Made by a program: the position numbers and the translations under genes
Assembly (NCBI GenBank): GCA_030248215.1
Contig: JASANG010001137.1
Coordinates: forward strand, 1 to 64,000
Reading direction: 5' to 3'
Length of the DNA: 64,000 bases
DNA from: Enoplolaimus lenunculus
Lineage: Eukaryota; Nematoda; Enoplea; Enoplida; Thoracostomopsidae
The notes under the pieces: model-generated
Told to the model about the DNA's origin: nothing
Databases searched by the model: none
What the model saw: only the letters and a program-made list of their open reading frames with translations
Shown: piece by piece, positions 46,848 to 55,938 of the stretch
Layout: each line of letters starts with the position of its first letter
Numbering within the stretch: position 1 is the first letter of the stretch

Positions 46848-47161
46848 GTGACAGTGCATTAGGGTGCAACCATAGATGAAAAACACCGTGGCCGGAGGTC
46901 AACGAAACTTGCCGGAGCCGAAGGTGAGGCGAAATTTTCTAAAATTGTGATAAAAGTAAAACAAATAGCGCTAAACAGATAAATTTTGCAAAATTATGCA
47001 AAATGTGACAGTGCATTAGGGTGCAACCATAGATGAAAAACACCGTGACCGGAGGTCAACGAAACTTGCCGGAGCCGAAGGTGAGGCGAAATTTTCTAAA
47101 ATTGTGATAAAAGTAAAACAAATAGCGCTAAACAGAAAAATTTTACAAAATTATGCAAAAT
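46848..47161 (+). repeat. 157-bp tandem duplication
   Basis: Two units starting at 46848 and 47005 (GTGACAGTGCATTAGGGTGC) are almost identical and include GCCGGAGCCGAAGGTGAGGC. A third, diverged tail of the same family continues to about 47230, just upstream of the arrestin gene. Confidence 0.8.
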
Positions 47162-47422
47162 TTGACTACCAAAATTGCCGGAACCTCCGACAAACAGTCT
47201 ACCGGAGCCGGAGGCAGGCCTTCGGGTGTACCCTGCAGTGCATATGTTTACACTCTTGGTGGGATACTGAAACGGTCTTTATCGTATTATGGGCCAAAAT
47301 TTTAATGCGTTCTCGCGTTGACCCTTGCTGTATTTCACCGTGCACTACTTTACTCGCTGTACTATAATGATCAGGGCAAAATCAAACCTATCTTCAAGTT
47401 GACTTTGCAAAAATATAAATTT

Positions 47423-47854
47423 ATGGGAGTGATTAGTTGCTTTCAACTCGAACTGGCTCAACCGCTTGATGGTGTATACTACGGTGGAGAAGAGTTGAAA
47501 GGAATTCTCGCGATCAGCGTCGACACTTCAATTTTAATAGCGGATTTATTTGTTATTTTTCGAGGCGAAACTCATACCCGTTGGATCGACCCAGCATCAG
47601 ATAAAATTTTCGAATCTAACGAACAGTATTTCAACTCAAGAGTCGAGTTATCGTTCTTGAATTATTGCACGAATAAATCTAAACGCCAGCTGGACAAAGG
47701 TGACTATCAACTGCCGTTTCATTTTGAATTGCCAAGAAGCATTCCGTCAACCATTGACACTGAATATGGACGAACACAATACTCAGTAATTGCACGGATC
47801 GAGCTGTCTGAGCCTACTGTGTTCGAAAGTAAAAGTCCAGCCATGGAATACAAG
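47423..47854 (+). CDS. Alpha-arrestin exon 1 (arrestin N-domain)
   Basis: 144 codons from MGVISCFQLELAQPLDGVYY to EPTVFESKSPAMEYK. The donor is AAG|GTGAGT. It includes the LPFHFELP motif and TEYGRTQYSVIARIEL, which matches the Y-G-x-I-R-Y-x-V-x-A pattern. Confidence 0.85.
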
Positions 47855-50800
47855 GTGAGTTAGATTTTGTTCTGTAATGTATTACGGAACCTTAATTTTA
47901 GACAGCGACAAATCCAGAAATTGCTGACATGCGGAAGGGATTGCGAATTTCATGACACGCAATTTTTCACAAAAATATTTGTTAGTGTAAAATTGTAAGG
48001 TACTTATAGGAAGGGACCTTACCATTTTGTCAAAATTAAAATTAATGCCCCCTCTGTAAGCGTTAGTGTGCGTCGTAGATATTATAAAAATTTGCTCAGA
48101 AAACTACCGCAACTCTTGCAGAAAATACTATTTCAACGAGAGTCGAATCAAAGGGTCAATTTTAGCTAAATTTGAAACGGGAGGCACGGCTTAGTTTAAT
48201 TATGTTTGTTTAAAATACATGTATAACAATGGGATATAAACGGCGATCCTAAGCCACATATCACATGCAATTCTAAACCAATAAAAACTTGAGTCTATGC
48301 ATGCTGTCTTTTTTAAGCAAACAATACGTGATCGAGACAGAAATATCGCTACCAGACCCACCGCACCCTTTGATGTAGGTGCCAAACCCATGATCACCGG
48401 GTCAATTTTAGCTAAATTTGAAACGGGAGGCACGGCTTAGTTTAATTATGTTTGTTTAAAATACATGTATAACAATGGGATATAAACGGCGATCCTAAGC
48501 CACATATCACATGCAATTCTAAACCAATAAAAACTTGAGTCTATGCATGCTGTCTTTTTTAAGCAAACAATACGTGATCGAGACAGAAATATCGCTACCA
48601 GACCCACCGCACCCTTTGATGTAGGTGCCAAACCCATGATCACCGGGTCAATTTTAGCTAAATTTGAAACGGGAGGCACGGCTTAGTTTAATTATGTTTG
48701 TTTAAAATACATGTATAACAATGGGAAATGAACGGCGATCCTAAGCCACATATCACATGTAATTCTAAACCAATAAAAACTTGAGTCTATGCATGCTGTC
48801 TATTTTAAGCAAACAATACGTGATCGAGACAGAAATATCGCTACCAGACCCACGGCACCCTTTTATGTAGGTGCCAAACCCATGATCACCAAGCCAGTTG
48901 ATAGAGCCGATTGTGACAGCTATCCTAAGGAACATGAGCAAGGTCTGCTGCTTCAATCCTGTAACTGTCATTTGGATTTGCTTGCTAGTAAATCTAAGCT
49001 AGATCATGTTGCACAATTCGAGCAACATAAAGTTAAGACCCTGAACATATCAATGGCAGATGAAGTGGAGGTGCTAAAAACCTTGTGAAATATAAAATGG
49101 AGAAAATGCTTCCAGTTTGGACAGCGTCAATCAAGTGTACGCGTCAAAGTATTGTTGGTTTAGTTAGACGGATCCCGTTCTATGAGAGTGTGAACCCCTC
49201 TCAACGTTTTGGAGGGATAAAGAAAAAGCATTCTCTTCTGAAATTTGTTCAAACACAGACAAAATCACTTTTGACGGGATTTAAATTGGTCAAGATTCAA
49301 GCCGTCGAAAATCTCCTATGAGAATTTATTCTCTCCGCAATGAATTAATTGCTAAGCCCGTATTACAATACTGTAGATACCCGAATAAGAGGGGGGACTG
49401 ATATGTATTTGACCTCTCCAGGCGGTACTCCGTTATTCGATTACGGACTGTTATTTATTTCCAACCCGCCCTCCGCCACACTTCGTTACTGATATATATC
49501 CCGTGTTGCAACTATTCGTTCAATTAAACGTTTTTTACCTTGCACCAAAACCTGGAGCGAATGCAATTATACTTTGGAATGTTAATTTCAAAACTTAAGT
49601 ACGCTTTAAAGTTTCGAACTCAACTTTATTTGGTCCTAGAGTCATTTATGCTCTACGATTAGGGATAATTGGCATTTATGGACTCTAATTAGGGTTTAGG
49701 GACTCTATCCGCTTACGGACTCTTATTAGGGATACGGGCTCCTATTGATTGGGGCTCAAAATGGGTAACACCTCTTATTAACCCCCCCTTTTGTTCGGGT
49801 CACTACAGTACCTATACTTTATTACAGATCGAACGTTCATTCAACGTAAGTCCAGCAACGTGCACACGACAACTACAGTCTTCACTGAATGCTGTTAATA
49901 TTCAACCTAAACCGATTCGGCGTGTTGATTCAAAAACGATTAATCCGCGAAACAGTTGCTATTCAAATCTTTGTAGTTCTGGTAAAATCGGGCGCGTCGA
50001 GATGGAATTGGTCCTATCAACATCGTGTTTTTGCGTTGGCGAACAGCTTTTAGCATCAGTTACAATCAGTAATGTATCGAAATGGAACGTTCAAAGCATT
50101 GAATTTATTTTACTGCAGGTACTATTATTAACAGAGAGGCATAGCTAAGATTTCGCTTTGTGAGGGTATCAACATTTTTTGCGTAGAAGTGCTTTCCAAG
50201 TGAGCGTAGCGAACGAAAAAAATGTAATCACCATTAAACTTCATATTGTTATCTTTTGTGTAACCTGCTTAAAGTGCCACTTGTGTCTATAGTAATTTCG
50301 GGAGAGCATATATCCTCGTTATGCGGAGTTCACGTTAAAACTGGGGCAGCATGAGACATGCTTTGTCCCATGTTTATTTTATCAACTTGGTCAACCATAA
50401 ACAGATAACATCTGAGTATCATTCTACACTGATTTACAAACATTTACTCCTGTGTCAACTGAACATACATGTGTGCTTGTACCGCATATTGCAAGGCATT
50501 ATAGTGAATATCATATGATATTCCAAATTTAGTGCAAATATCATATAACATTCAACAGACTGCTTTTTAACATCGTATGACACTGGGCGGACGATGATAA
50601 CTGTCACATCCATTTATTGGACTACCAGAAAGCATCACACAGCGTTCTTTTGATCTACTCAAAATGGGGATTAGAAGTTGAATTTCGCGCTTATATAAAT
50701 TTGAATTTTATCACATAAAATTTCAATTTCTCACCAAAATTTGAGTTGTTCCGCTCAAATTTGAATTTTTTCGCTGAAATTTGAATTTCCCGTTAAATTT

Positions 50801-52276
50801 TTAATTTTCCTCCAAAATTTGAATTTTCCCGCCAAAATCAAAGTTTTCGCGCCATAATGCGCTGGTCTCATACCATAGCTCAGCATGTCCGATAGCCTAT
50901 AACTGTAACCTTTCTACCCCGTCTGCTAACGTCATATATACTAACTTTGTTGTCTGTCAGTATATGACACTCGACAACCTAGCTGTGTATTACATCTTTG
51001 GGCCCATGTTTGAAACTGTATTATGAGGCTGACAGACAACAACGGGAATGTCATGACTGGCATACAAAGGTATGATTTACACTGCACACAAGTGCGGTTT
51101 TCGCAACGCGATATAGGGTTAAGGCAAAATGTTACCCAACATTTTGAAATGAACAAATCGTGTCTCACGCTGCCCCAGTTTTAACGTGAACCATGCATTA
51201 CGTCCTGCCATGTAATACTCAGCTGGAGAACAGGAACCTCTTACTGTAACTTCACCTCGAAAAGTAGGCTTCAATAAAGGGTTTAACTTCTGTAAACACT
51301 ACGAAGACTAAATTTTAAAAACCACAAAAACAAAAACACAAAAACCCCTTCCTCCCCCCCCCCCAAAAAAAAAACCTGCAAATAATTTATTAAAATCGTA
51401 GCTATGAATTTAGTTCACACATGCGTGAATAAACCTTGCAAGTTCACTGAATTTATTGCAGCCGCTTTCTTGTTGGCTGATGAAAAAATGCAATGTTCTG
51501 TGTGCAATTTGCAGCTGCCCGTTCTAGCCGCAACAACTTGCATGTGTGAATATTGCTTAACAATAAGCAGCGGCGGTTTCGGATTTTATGATTGAAAATG
51601 TACTGTATCATTGAAAGCAATGCAGTGGAAGGCAATGCTGCTGCTGCAGCCCGGCGATGTGAAGTGATCATCTGAAAGTGTTTCAAAATCAAGAAAACAC
51701 CTTCTTGTGTACGAAAATACCAAAAGTTAACCAGTTTGGTTCAGCAAAATTTCGACAACTATTCAAAAACTAACCTATTTATATACAACATCTTGTCACG
51801 AAAATTTTTAGCCCGACAAGACACCTCGTCAACCGCCAGCTTGTAATTTGAAATCTCCTCAATTCTGCAATGTCATTCATCGTTATGCTTAAGCTTAGCT
51901 ATCGGCTTAGGATATGTTGTAGAATCATGCTTAGCGGTGGCCCTTAGCGGTTATGCTTCGGCATAGGTTACTGTCGGCCGATAAGTTGTCGAGCGACGAA
52001 TTGTAGATTCATACACGTTTACGTTTCCAGCACATCAAGCTACAAGCGAAAAGTCGCTACGAAGGCGTCGGTCAGTTTAAAGAGTTGAATCGTATTGTTG
52101 ATGCAGTAACGTTTCCACAGATTCCACCACACGCCAGACAACATTGGCCAGTCCACGTTCGTATCCCTAACATACCACCGTCGCAAACCAGTAAACTCAT
52201 CGGAATTGCGTACTGGGTGAAAATGTTATGCAATGATAATGGCATGGAAATTACATTGCCGATCTGTATTCAATGA
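47423..52276 (+). CDS. Alpha-arrestin (arrestin domain-containing protein), 3 exons
   Basis: Alpha-arrestins are adaptors that link membrane proteins to ubiquitin ligases and endocytic sorting. Exons 47423-47854, 49828-50118 and 52031-52276 are all phase 0 with GT/AG borders and encode 322 residues. The N-domain has FQLELAQPLDGVYYGGEELK (start of arrestin N, FxIxLxxP...YxxGExVxG) and GDYQLPFHFELPRSIPSTID (LPFxFxLP). The C-domain has SCFCVGEQLLASVTISNVS (G-E-x-I) and a PNIPPSQTSKLIGIAYWVKM segment (IPP...I.VxYxVxV). The start is ATG 47423, matching the family's short N-terminus. It ends right after the second domain, without the long PPxY-bearing tail common in ARRDC proteins. Further 3' exons are possible if the last donor was missed. 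Confidence 0.8.
48153..48890 (+). repeat. 246-bp tandem triplication in arrestin intron 1
   Basis: Three units start at 48153, 48399 and 48645 (GGGTCAATTTTAGCTAAATT). Units 1 and 2 appear identical or nearly so, and unit 3 carries several substitutions. Antisense frames repeat with the same period and are not treated as genes. Confidence 0.9.
48891..49330 (+). other. Unassigned open segments in arrestin intron 1
   Basis: Two adjacent open frames (about 48891-49088 and 49085-49321) read KPVDRADCDSYPKEHEQGLL and KMEKMLPVWTASIKCTRQSI. They look like remains of a coding sequence, perhaps from a transposon, but no family is recognised. Confidence 0.25.
49371..49808 (+). mobile_element. TA-targeted MITE (ACCCGAATAAGAG), copy 3, next to exon 2
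   Basis: Starts CTGTAGATACCCGAATAAG and ends GTTCGGGTCACTACAG, with TA on both sides (49369-49370 and 49809-49810). Only 19 bp separate its end from arrestin exon 2. Confidence 0.8.
49828..50118 (+). CDS. Alpha-arrestin exon 2 (arrestin C-domain start)
   Basis: 97 codons, beginning IERSFNVSPATCTRQLQSSL and ending KWNVQSIEFILLQ. The acceptor ATTACAG lies 19 bp after a MITE end. The donor is CAG|GTACTA. Confidence 0.8.
50328..51191. mobile_element. Element with GTTCACGTTAAAACTGGGGC inverted ends
   Basis: The ends GTTCACGTTAAAACTGGGGC and GCCCCAGTTTTAACGTGAAC are perfect inverted repeats of at least 20 bp, extending with mismatches to about 45 bp. Inside are a hairpin (TTGTTGTCTGTCAG near 50947, CTGACAGACAACAA near 51031) and the minisatellite at 50670-50853. 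It lies in arrestin intron 2. No target duplication was seen and it has no coding capacity. Confidence 0.65.
50670..50853. repeat. AAATTTGAATTTTCC minisatellite
   Basis: Seven or eight degenerate units of about 22 bp (CCAAAATTTGAATTTTCCCG) separated by CGC/CC-rich junctions. Confidence 0.7.
52031..52276 (+). CDS. Alpha-arrestin exon 3 (arrestin C-domain end)
   Basis: 81 codons plus TGA, with acceptor GTTTCCAG. It encodes HARQHWPVHVRIPNIPPSQT through MEITLPICIQ. The final ELPIxIG-like strand is where a tail would normally begin, and the stop follows immediately. Confidence 0.75.
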   Translation, partial: HIKLQAKSRYEGVGQFKELNRIVDAVTFPQIPPHARQHWPVHVRIPNIPPSQTSKLIGIAYWVKMLCNDNGMEITLPICIQ

Positions 52277-52641
52277 ATGAACTTTGGAATGGCTTGCAGC
52301 CAAAGCGAGGCCAGAAAAACCCAGCCTTCCCAGAAAAATATTGGTTCCCCCAAGAAAAGTTTTGGCCTCACCTACTTTTTTCCAGTTCCCCCTCCCCCCG
52401 AAGAAAAGTGAGCTGCCTTACACATGATTCGGAAGCTAACAATGGCACACTGCGCTGTGCACCAAGAAATGTGGATTTGTAGGGGACGGCATCTGTAAAC
52501 GACTTTTTTGGCCATTTGGCACATTAGTAACAATTGTTCAATAAGGTAGGGCTTCCCTTCAACATAACGGAAAAAGTGCTTTAATTGAGGGCATAAACTC
52601 CTTGTCCATCAACAGTGGCTGACAATCCCAAGACATACTTG

Positions 52642-52845
52642 GGCCCATGTATAGAACAGGGCCGGAACTTTCCGGCGGGACTGCAAGAGTGAGCTTATGC
52701 TTTTAAACTATTTTTTGTTTAGGCTTAGGCCAAAGCTTAGGCTTAGGCTTAGGTATAGGATCATTCTTGCGCTTAGGCTTAGGCTTCTGCATAGGCTTAG
52801 CAACATGCGTATACTATTGTTCCGGGCCTGTTGTATACATTGGCG
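52642..52845 (+). mobile_element. TTAGGC-bearing MITE, near-complete copy
   Basis: The ends GGCCCATGTATAGAACAGGG and the complement of CCTGTTGTATACATTGGCG are inverted repeats. The flanking 8-mers CATACTTG (52634-52641) and CATAATTG (52846-52853) match at seven of eight bases, as expected for an aged hAT-type duplication. The interior holds about ten TTAGGC units. It lies 366 bp after the arrestin stop. Confidence 0.75.
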
Positions 52846-53477
52846 CATAATTGAATGAGGTGCATTCCGTATTTAAGTTTTAACACTGCATTTGGCTTCT
52901 CAATCGGTTGGCGTACCACCTTTCTTCCACAATATATCGAATCCCAGCTTATGTGGCCCAGTATGCTTTCAGATCAGATGCTCCGGCCCTGCCAAAACAA
53001 GCTCCGGAGTTCTGTGTTCCAGCTAGGAACATTAAAACCTCATACAAGTTTCCACAAAATATCGAATTGCGATTTAAAGCAGACACTAGTGATTTGACGG
53101 CTTGTAGGTTTTAACGCAAAAGACGAGCTAATCTAAAAACAATGTGCTTCGGTTTTTGTTTGATTTTATTTACGCTACAATTTCCGGTCATATGTTTAGA
53201 AAAGGTACCACCACAGGCTGGACTAAATCAATTGCGCAGTGTGACATTAGCCCATGCTTAATAGGAATCAATAGTTTCGAACCTGGACGCGGTATATTAA
53301 TTTTTTTCAACTGAATTCAGAATTAATAGATTAGGCGTTTGGTAAGGGCACAAGGGTCTCGGTAAAACATAAGAAACTGGGCAGAACATACGTAAGAACC
53401 ACGTTCGATTACAGGAAGACTAGCTTTGTCGATGACAAACACTACCGTAAGTGCTTGGCTTCTCCTATAGAAATGAC

Positions 53478-53692
53478 GGCCCATGTATAGAACAGGGCCG
53501 TAACAGTAGTATAAGCATATTCCTATTCCTATTCCTAAGCCTGAGCCTAAGCCTAAGCGTATGAATGAGCCTATTCCTTATCCTTAGCTTAAGCCTAAGT
53601 CTAAGCCTAAGCAAAAATATTAGTCTAAAGCTTAAACTGACTCTATTATAGCTCCTCCGGAAAACGACCCGGCCCTGTTCTATACATGGGCC
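53478..53692 (-). mobile_element. TTAGGC-bearing MITE, complete copy with 23-bp perfect ends
   Basis: The left end GGCCCATGTATAGAACAGGG plus CCG is the exact complement of the right end. The flanking 8-mers GAAATGAC (53470-53477) and GAAATCAC (53693-53700) match at seven of eight. The interior is CCTAAG-type repeats, i.e. TTAGGC on the minus strand, so this copy is inverted relative to 52642-52845. Confidence 0.8.
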
Positions 53693-53700
53693 GAAATCAC

Positions 53701-55129
53701 GAAGGTTTACCGCCGCATACATGTACATTTTCATCGTCAAGATTCTGATATATTTCGACGGCTTCTAAGATTTACAGTTCATAATATTAAAGGCAATACT
53801 GGCTTAGCTTTAATTTACATTTAGTCTTTGTTTTGGACTGTCAACAAATTATTAGTCGTGTGTTAATACGACTGGCTCATGTATAGATCAGGGACAGAAC
53901 GTTTTCTGTCCGGCTGGAATATTGTAAAATTGCATCAAACAAAAACTGTTTTATTGTTCAATAGAACAAGCTAAAATCTACCATAGGTATAGTGAAATAA
54001 CAAGTCTAATGTCTACAATATGTAGAAAGCATATACACAACCGCAAAACAAATCAATAAAATCGTTTTTATACAATAGTTTACAAGAAGACCAAAACCAA
54101 TACTATGGAACTCACCAAAACGTAGATTTATCGTTAGTTTCGTGATATAGAATCACGAATTTGCAACGGGACATTGCTATGCGTTTGAAAATGAGTCAAA
54201 AGTTACTAAAAATTATTAACGGTGGCGCTATAATACTTTTAAATTTTACGTAATGTTTTCCTCAGCCCACAATTGCTGTCGGACGCAAGCACGGGGTTCA
54301 ATGGGTCCTTGGACACCATATAATATTTGCGCAGGGTACACAACTCCTGAAATTGATAAAATTAGAATTTTTTAAAAAATAATGAAAACCATATTGCGTC
54401 AAGCAACTGGATTTCGAATGGGTATTTGTTGACGGTTGTTGTTCAAACTCGTATCGCTGAAGTTCTGCAGGCACCACTGAGCTGACGCTATCTCAAGCTT
54501 AATAACCTTAAGTAAACATTTTTCATACCTAAAATAACGCCGAAACCTAAAATAAAGCGTAACCATTTTTCTCAAATCAGAAAACGTGTTTAATTGCTAT
54601 AATGTGAGCTTTGAACATACTGATAACGATACGAATTGCTAAAAATATATACCTCGTTTGAAGAATATTAAGTAAAAAAATTAAGAGAACAAAAGCAAAA
54701 TTTAACTGGTACAAAAACTTGCCATTTTACAACGTAAAGTTCTTATCAGTTACTGCCCTCAGTCAAAAAGTCTGACACAACAAAGTTCTCAAGTGATTTA
54801 AAATATTTGGCAAATCTCACAGTCCATATTAAACTATAGATTCTAACTCAAACACTGCAGATGATGCAGTATTTAGAAAAAACAAGTTTAGTTGCTGCCA
54901 TCTTAAAGTGATACCACGAGTAAAATTCAAAGAATTTAACTTTCGGCAAATTTTATTGTTAAGCGTACGGAATATGCACCCTACTAGTAATTTAAATGAA
55001 GATTTTGTAAATTAGGAGCACAAAAAATTTACAACAAAACCATCGTTGTAATTATTTAAACAGCAAAAGCAAGTGAACCGCTCAAACGTATAAACTCATG
55101 AGCTCATATTAACTATGGGAGTCGGCCTA
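53701..55129. other. Intergenic, no gene seen
   Basis: AT-rich DNA. A fragment CTCATGTATAGATCAGGG at about 53877 with a following CGTTTTCTGTCCGG resembles the left end of the TTAGGC MITE. Nothing else was recognised. Confidence 0.4.
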
Positions 55130-55215
55130 CTAAGCCTAAGCCTAAACCTAAGTCTAAACACCTAAGCCTAACCTAAAGCCTAAGCCTAACCTAAAGCCAA
55201 AGCCTAAACATAAAC
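55130..55215 (-). repeat. TTAGGC minisatellite tract (minus orientation)
   Basis: About fourteen degenerate CCTAAG/CCTAAA units without recognisable terminal repeats. Confidence 0.7.
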
Positions 55216-55660
55216 CTAATCCAAAACAAGACCATGTATACGAAGTTGCTTAATCACGGCATGCCTGCATAAGCGTTTAACATTCAAAATATTCAAGTGA
55301 GTAAAACGTTAAAAGTAAAGATTCGCTTTGGATGAGCAGCAATAAAACACCATAAATTCAAATTTGACCAGCTCTGTTGCGGTATTGAAACCCTAAAATC
55401 AAGCATGTTTAGGTACATTGGTCACCAACAATGACAACCAACGCGCTTGAGTAAAATTAACTGACGCTTAGGTTCATATTTTCGTCCATGTATATATGGA
55501 ACTGGAATCTTGTTAATTACTTAAAATTTAGGCCCACATTCTGAAATGTGTATAGCAACTATCATCAGTTAGTAATTGGTTTTCAAACACACTAACTCTT
55601 AAGTCTGACAGGAGCATAGCCAGAACTTCAGATGGAGGGCGCATAGCCCAATGAACAAAA

Positions 55661-55666
55661 TTTATT
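55661..55666 (-). promoter_or_regulatory. Candidate polyadenylation signal of the SLC22 gene
   Basis: TTTATT on the plus strand is AATAAA on the transcribed strand, about 275 bp beyond the stop. If used, the 3' UTR would include the TTAGGC MITE at 55695-55882. Confidence 0.35.
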
Positions 55667-55694
55667 AACTCTAAAAATCAAGAATATTGTTCTA

Positions 55695-55882
55695 AGGGCC
55701 GGATCGTTTTCCAAAGGGGCTATAATAGAGTTAGTTTAAGCTTTTAGACTAATGTTTTTGCTTAGACTTAGGCTTAGGCTTTAGGAATAGGCTCATCCAC
55801 ACGCTTAGGCTTAGGCTTAGGCTGAGGCTTAGGCTTAGGAATATGCTTTACTACTGTTCCGGCCGTATTCTATACATGGGCC
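55695..55882 (+). mobile_element. TTAGGC-bearing MITE, left end eroded
   Basis: The left tip is eroded (GGGCCGGATCGTTTTCC), the interior has about twelve TTAGGC units, and the right end GTATTCTATACATGGGCC is intact. It ends 56 bp from the SLC22 stop codon, probably within that gene's 3' UTR. Confidence 0.7.
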
Positions 55883-55938
55883 GATCTTCTTATCTGTTTA
55901 ACTTGTATATACCCATGAAATCAGCCATACCTGTGTTT

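Noticed and set aside
48200-48679. Repeated 77-codon minus-strand frames
   Set aside because: Identical only because of the 246-bp tandem repeat; no domain or splice support.
48153-48890. CRISPR-like array
   Set aside because: Long directly abutting 246-bp units with no spacers, in an intron of an animal gene.
52642-55882. True telomere or chromosome end indicated by TTAGGC
   Set aside because: Tracts are short, degenerate, in both orientations, and several lie between inverted repeats with target duplications, next to ordinary genes.
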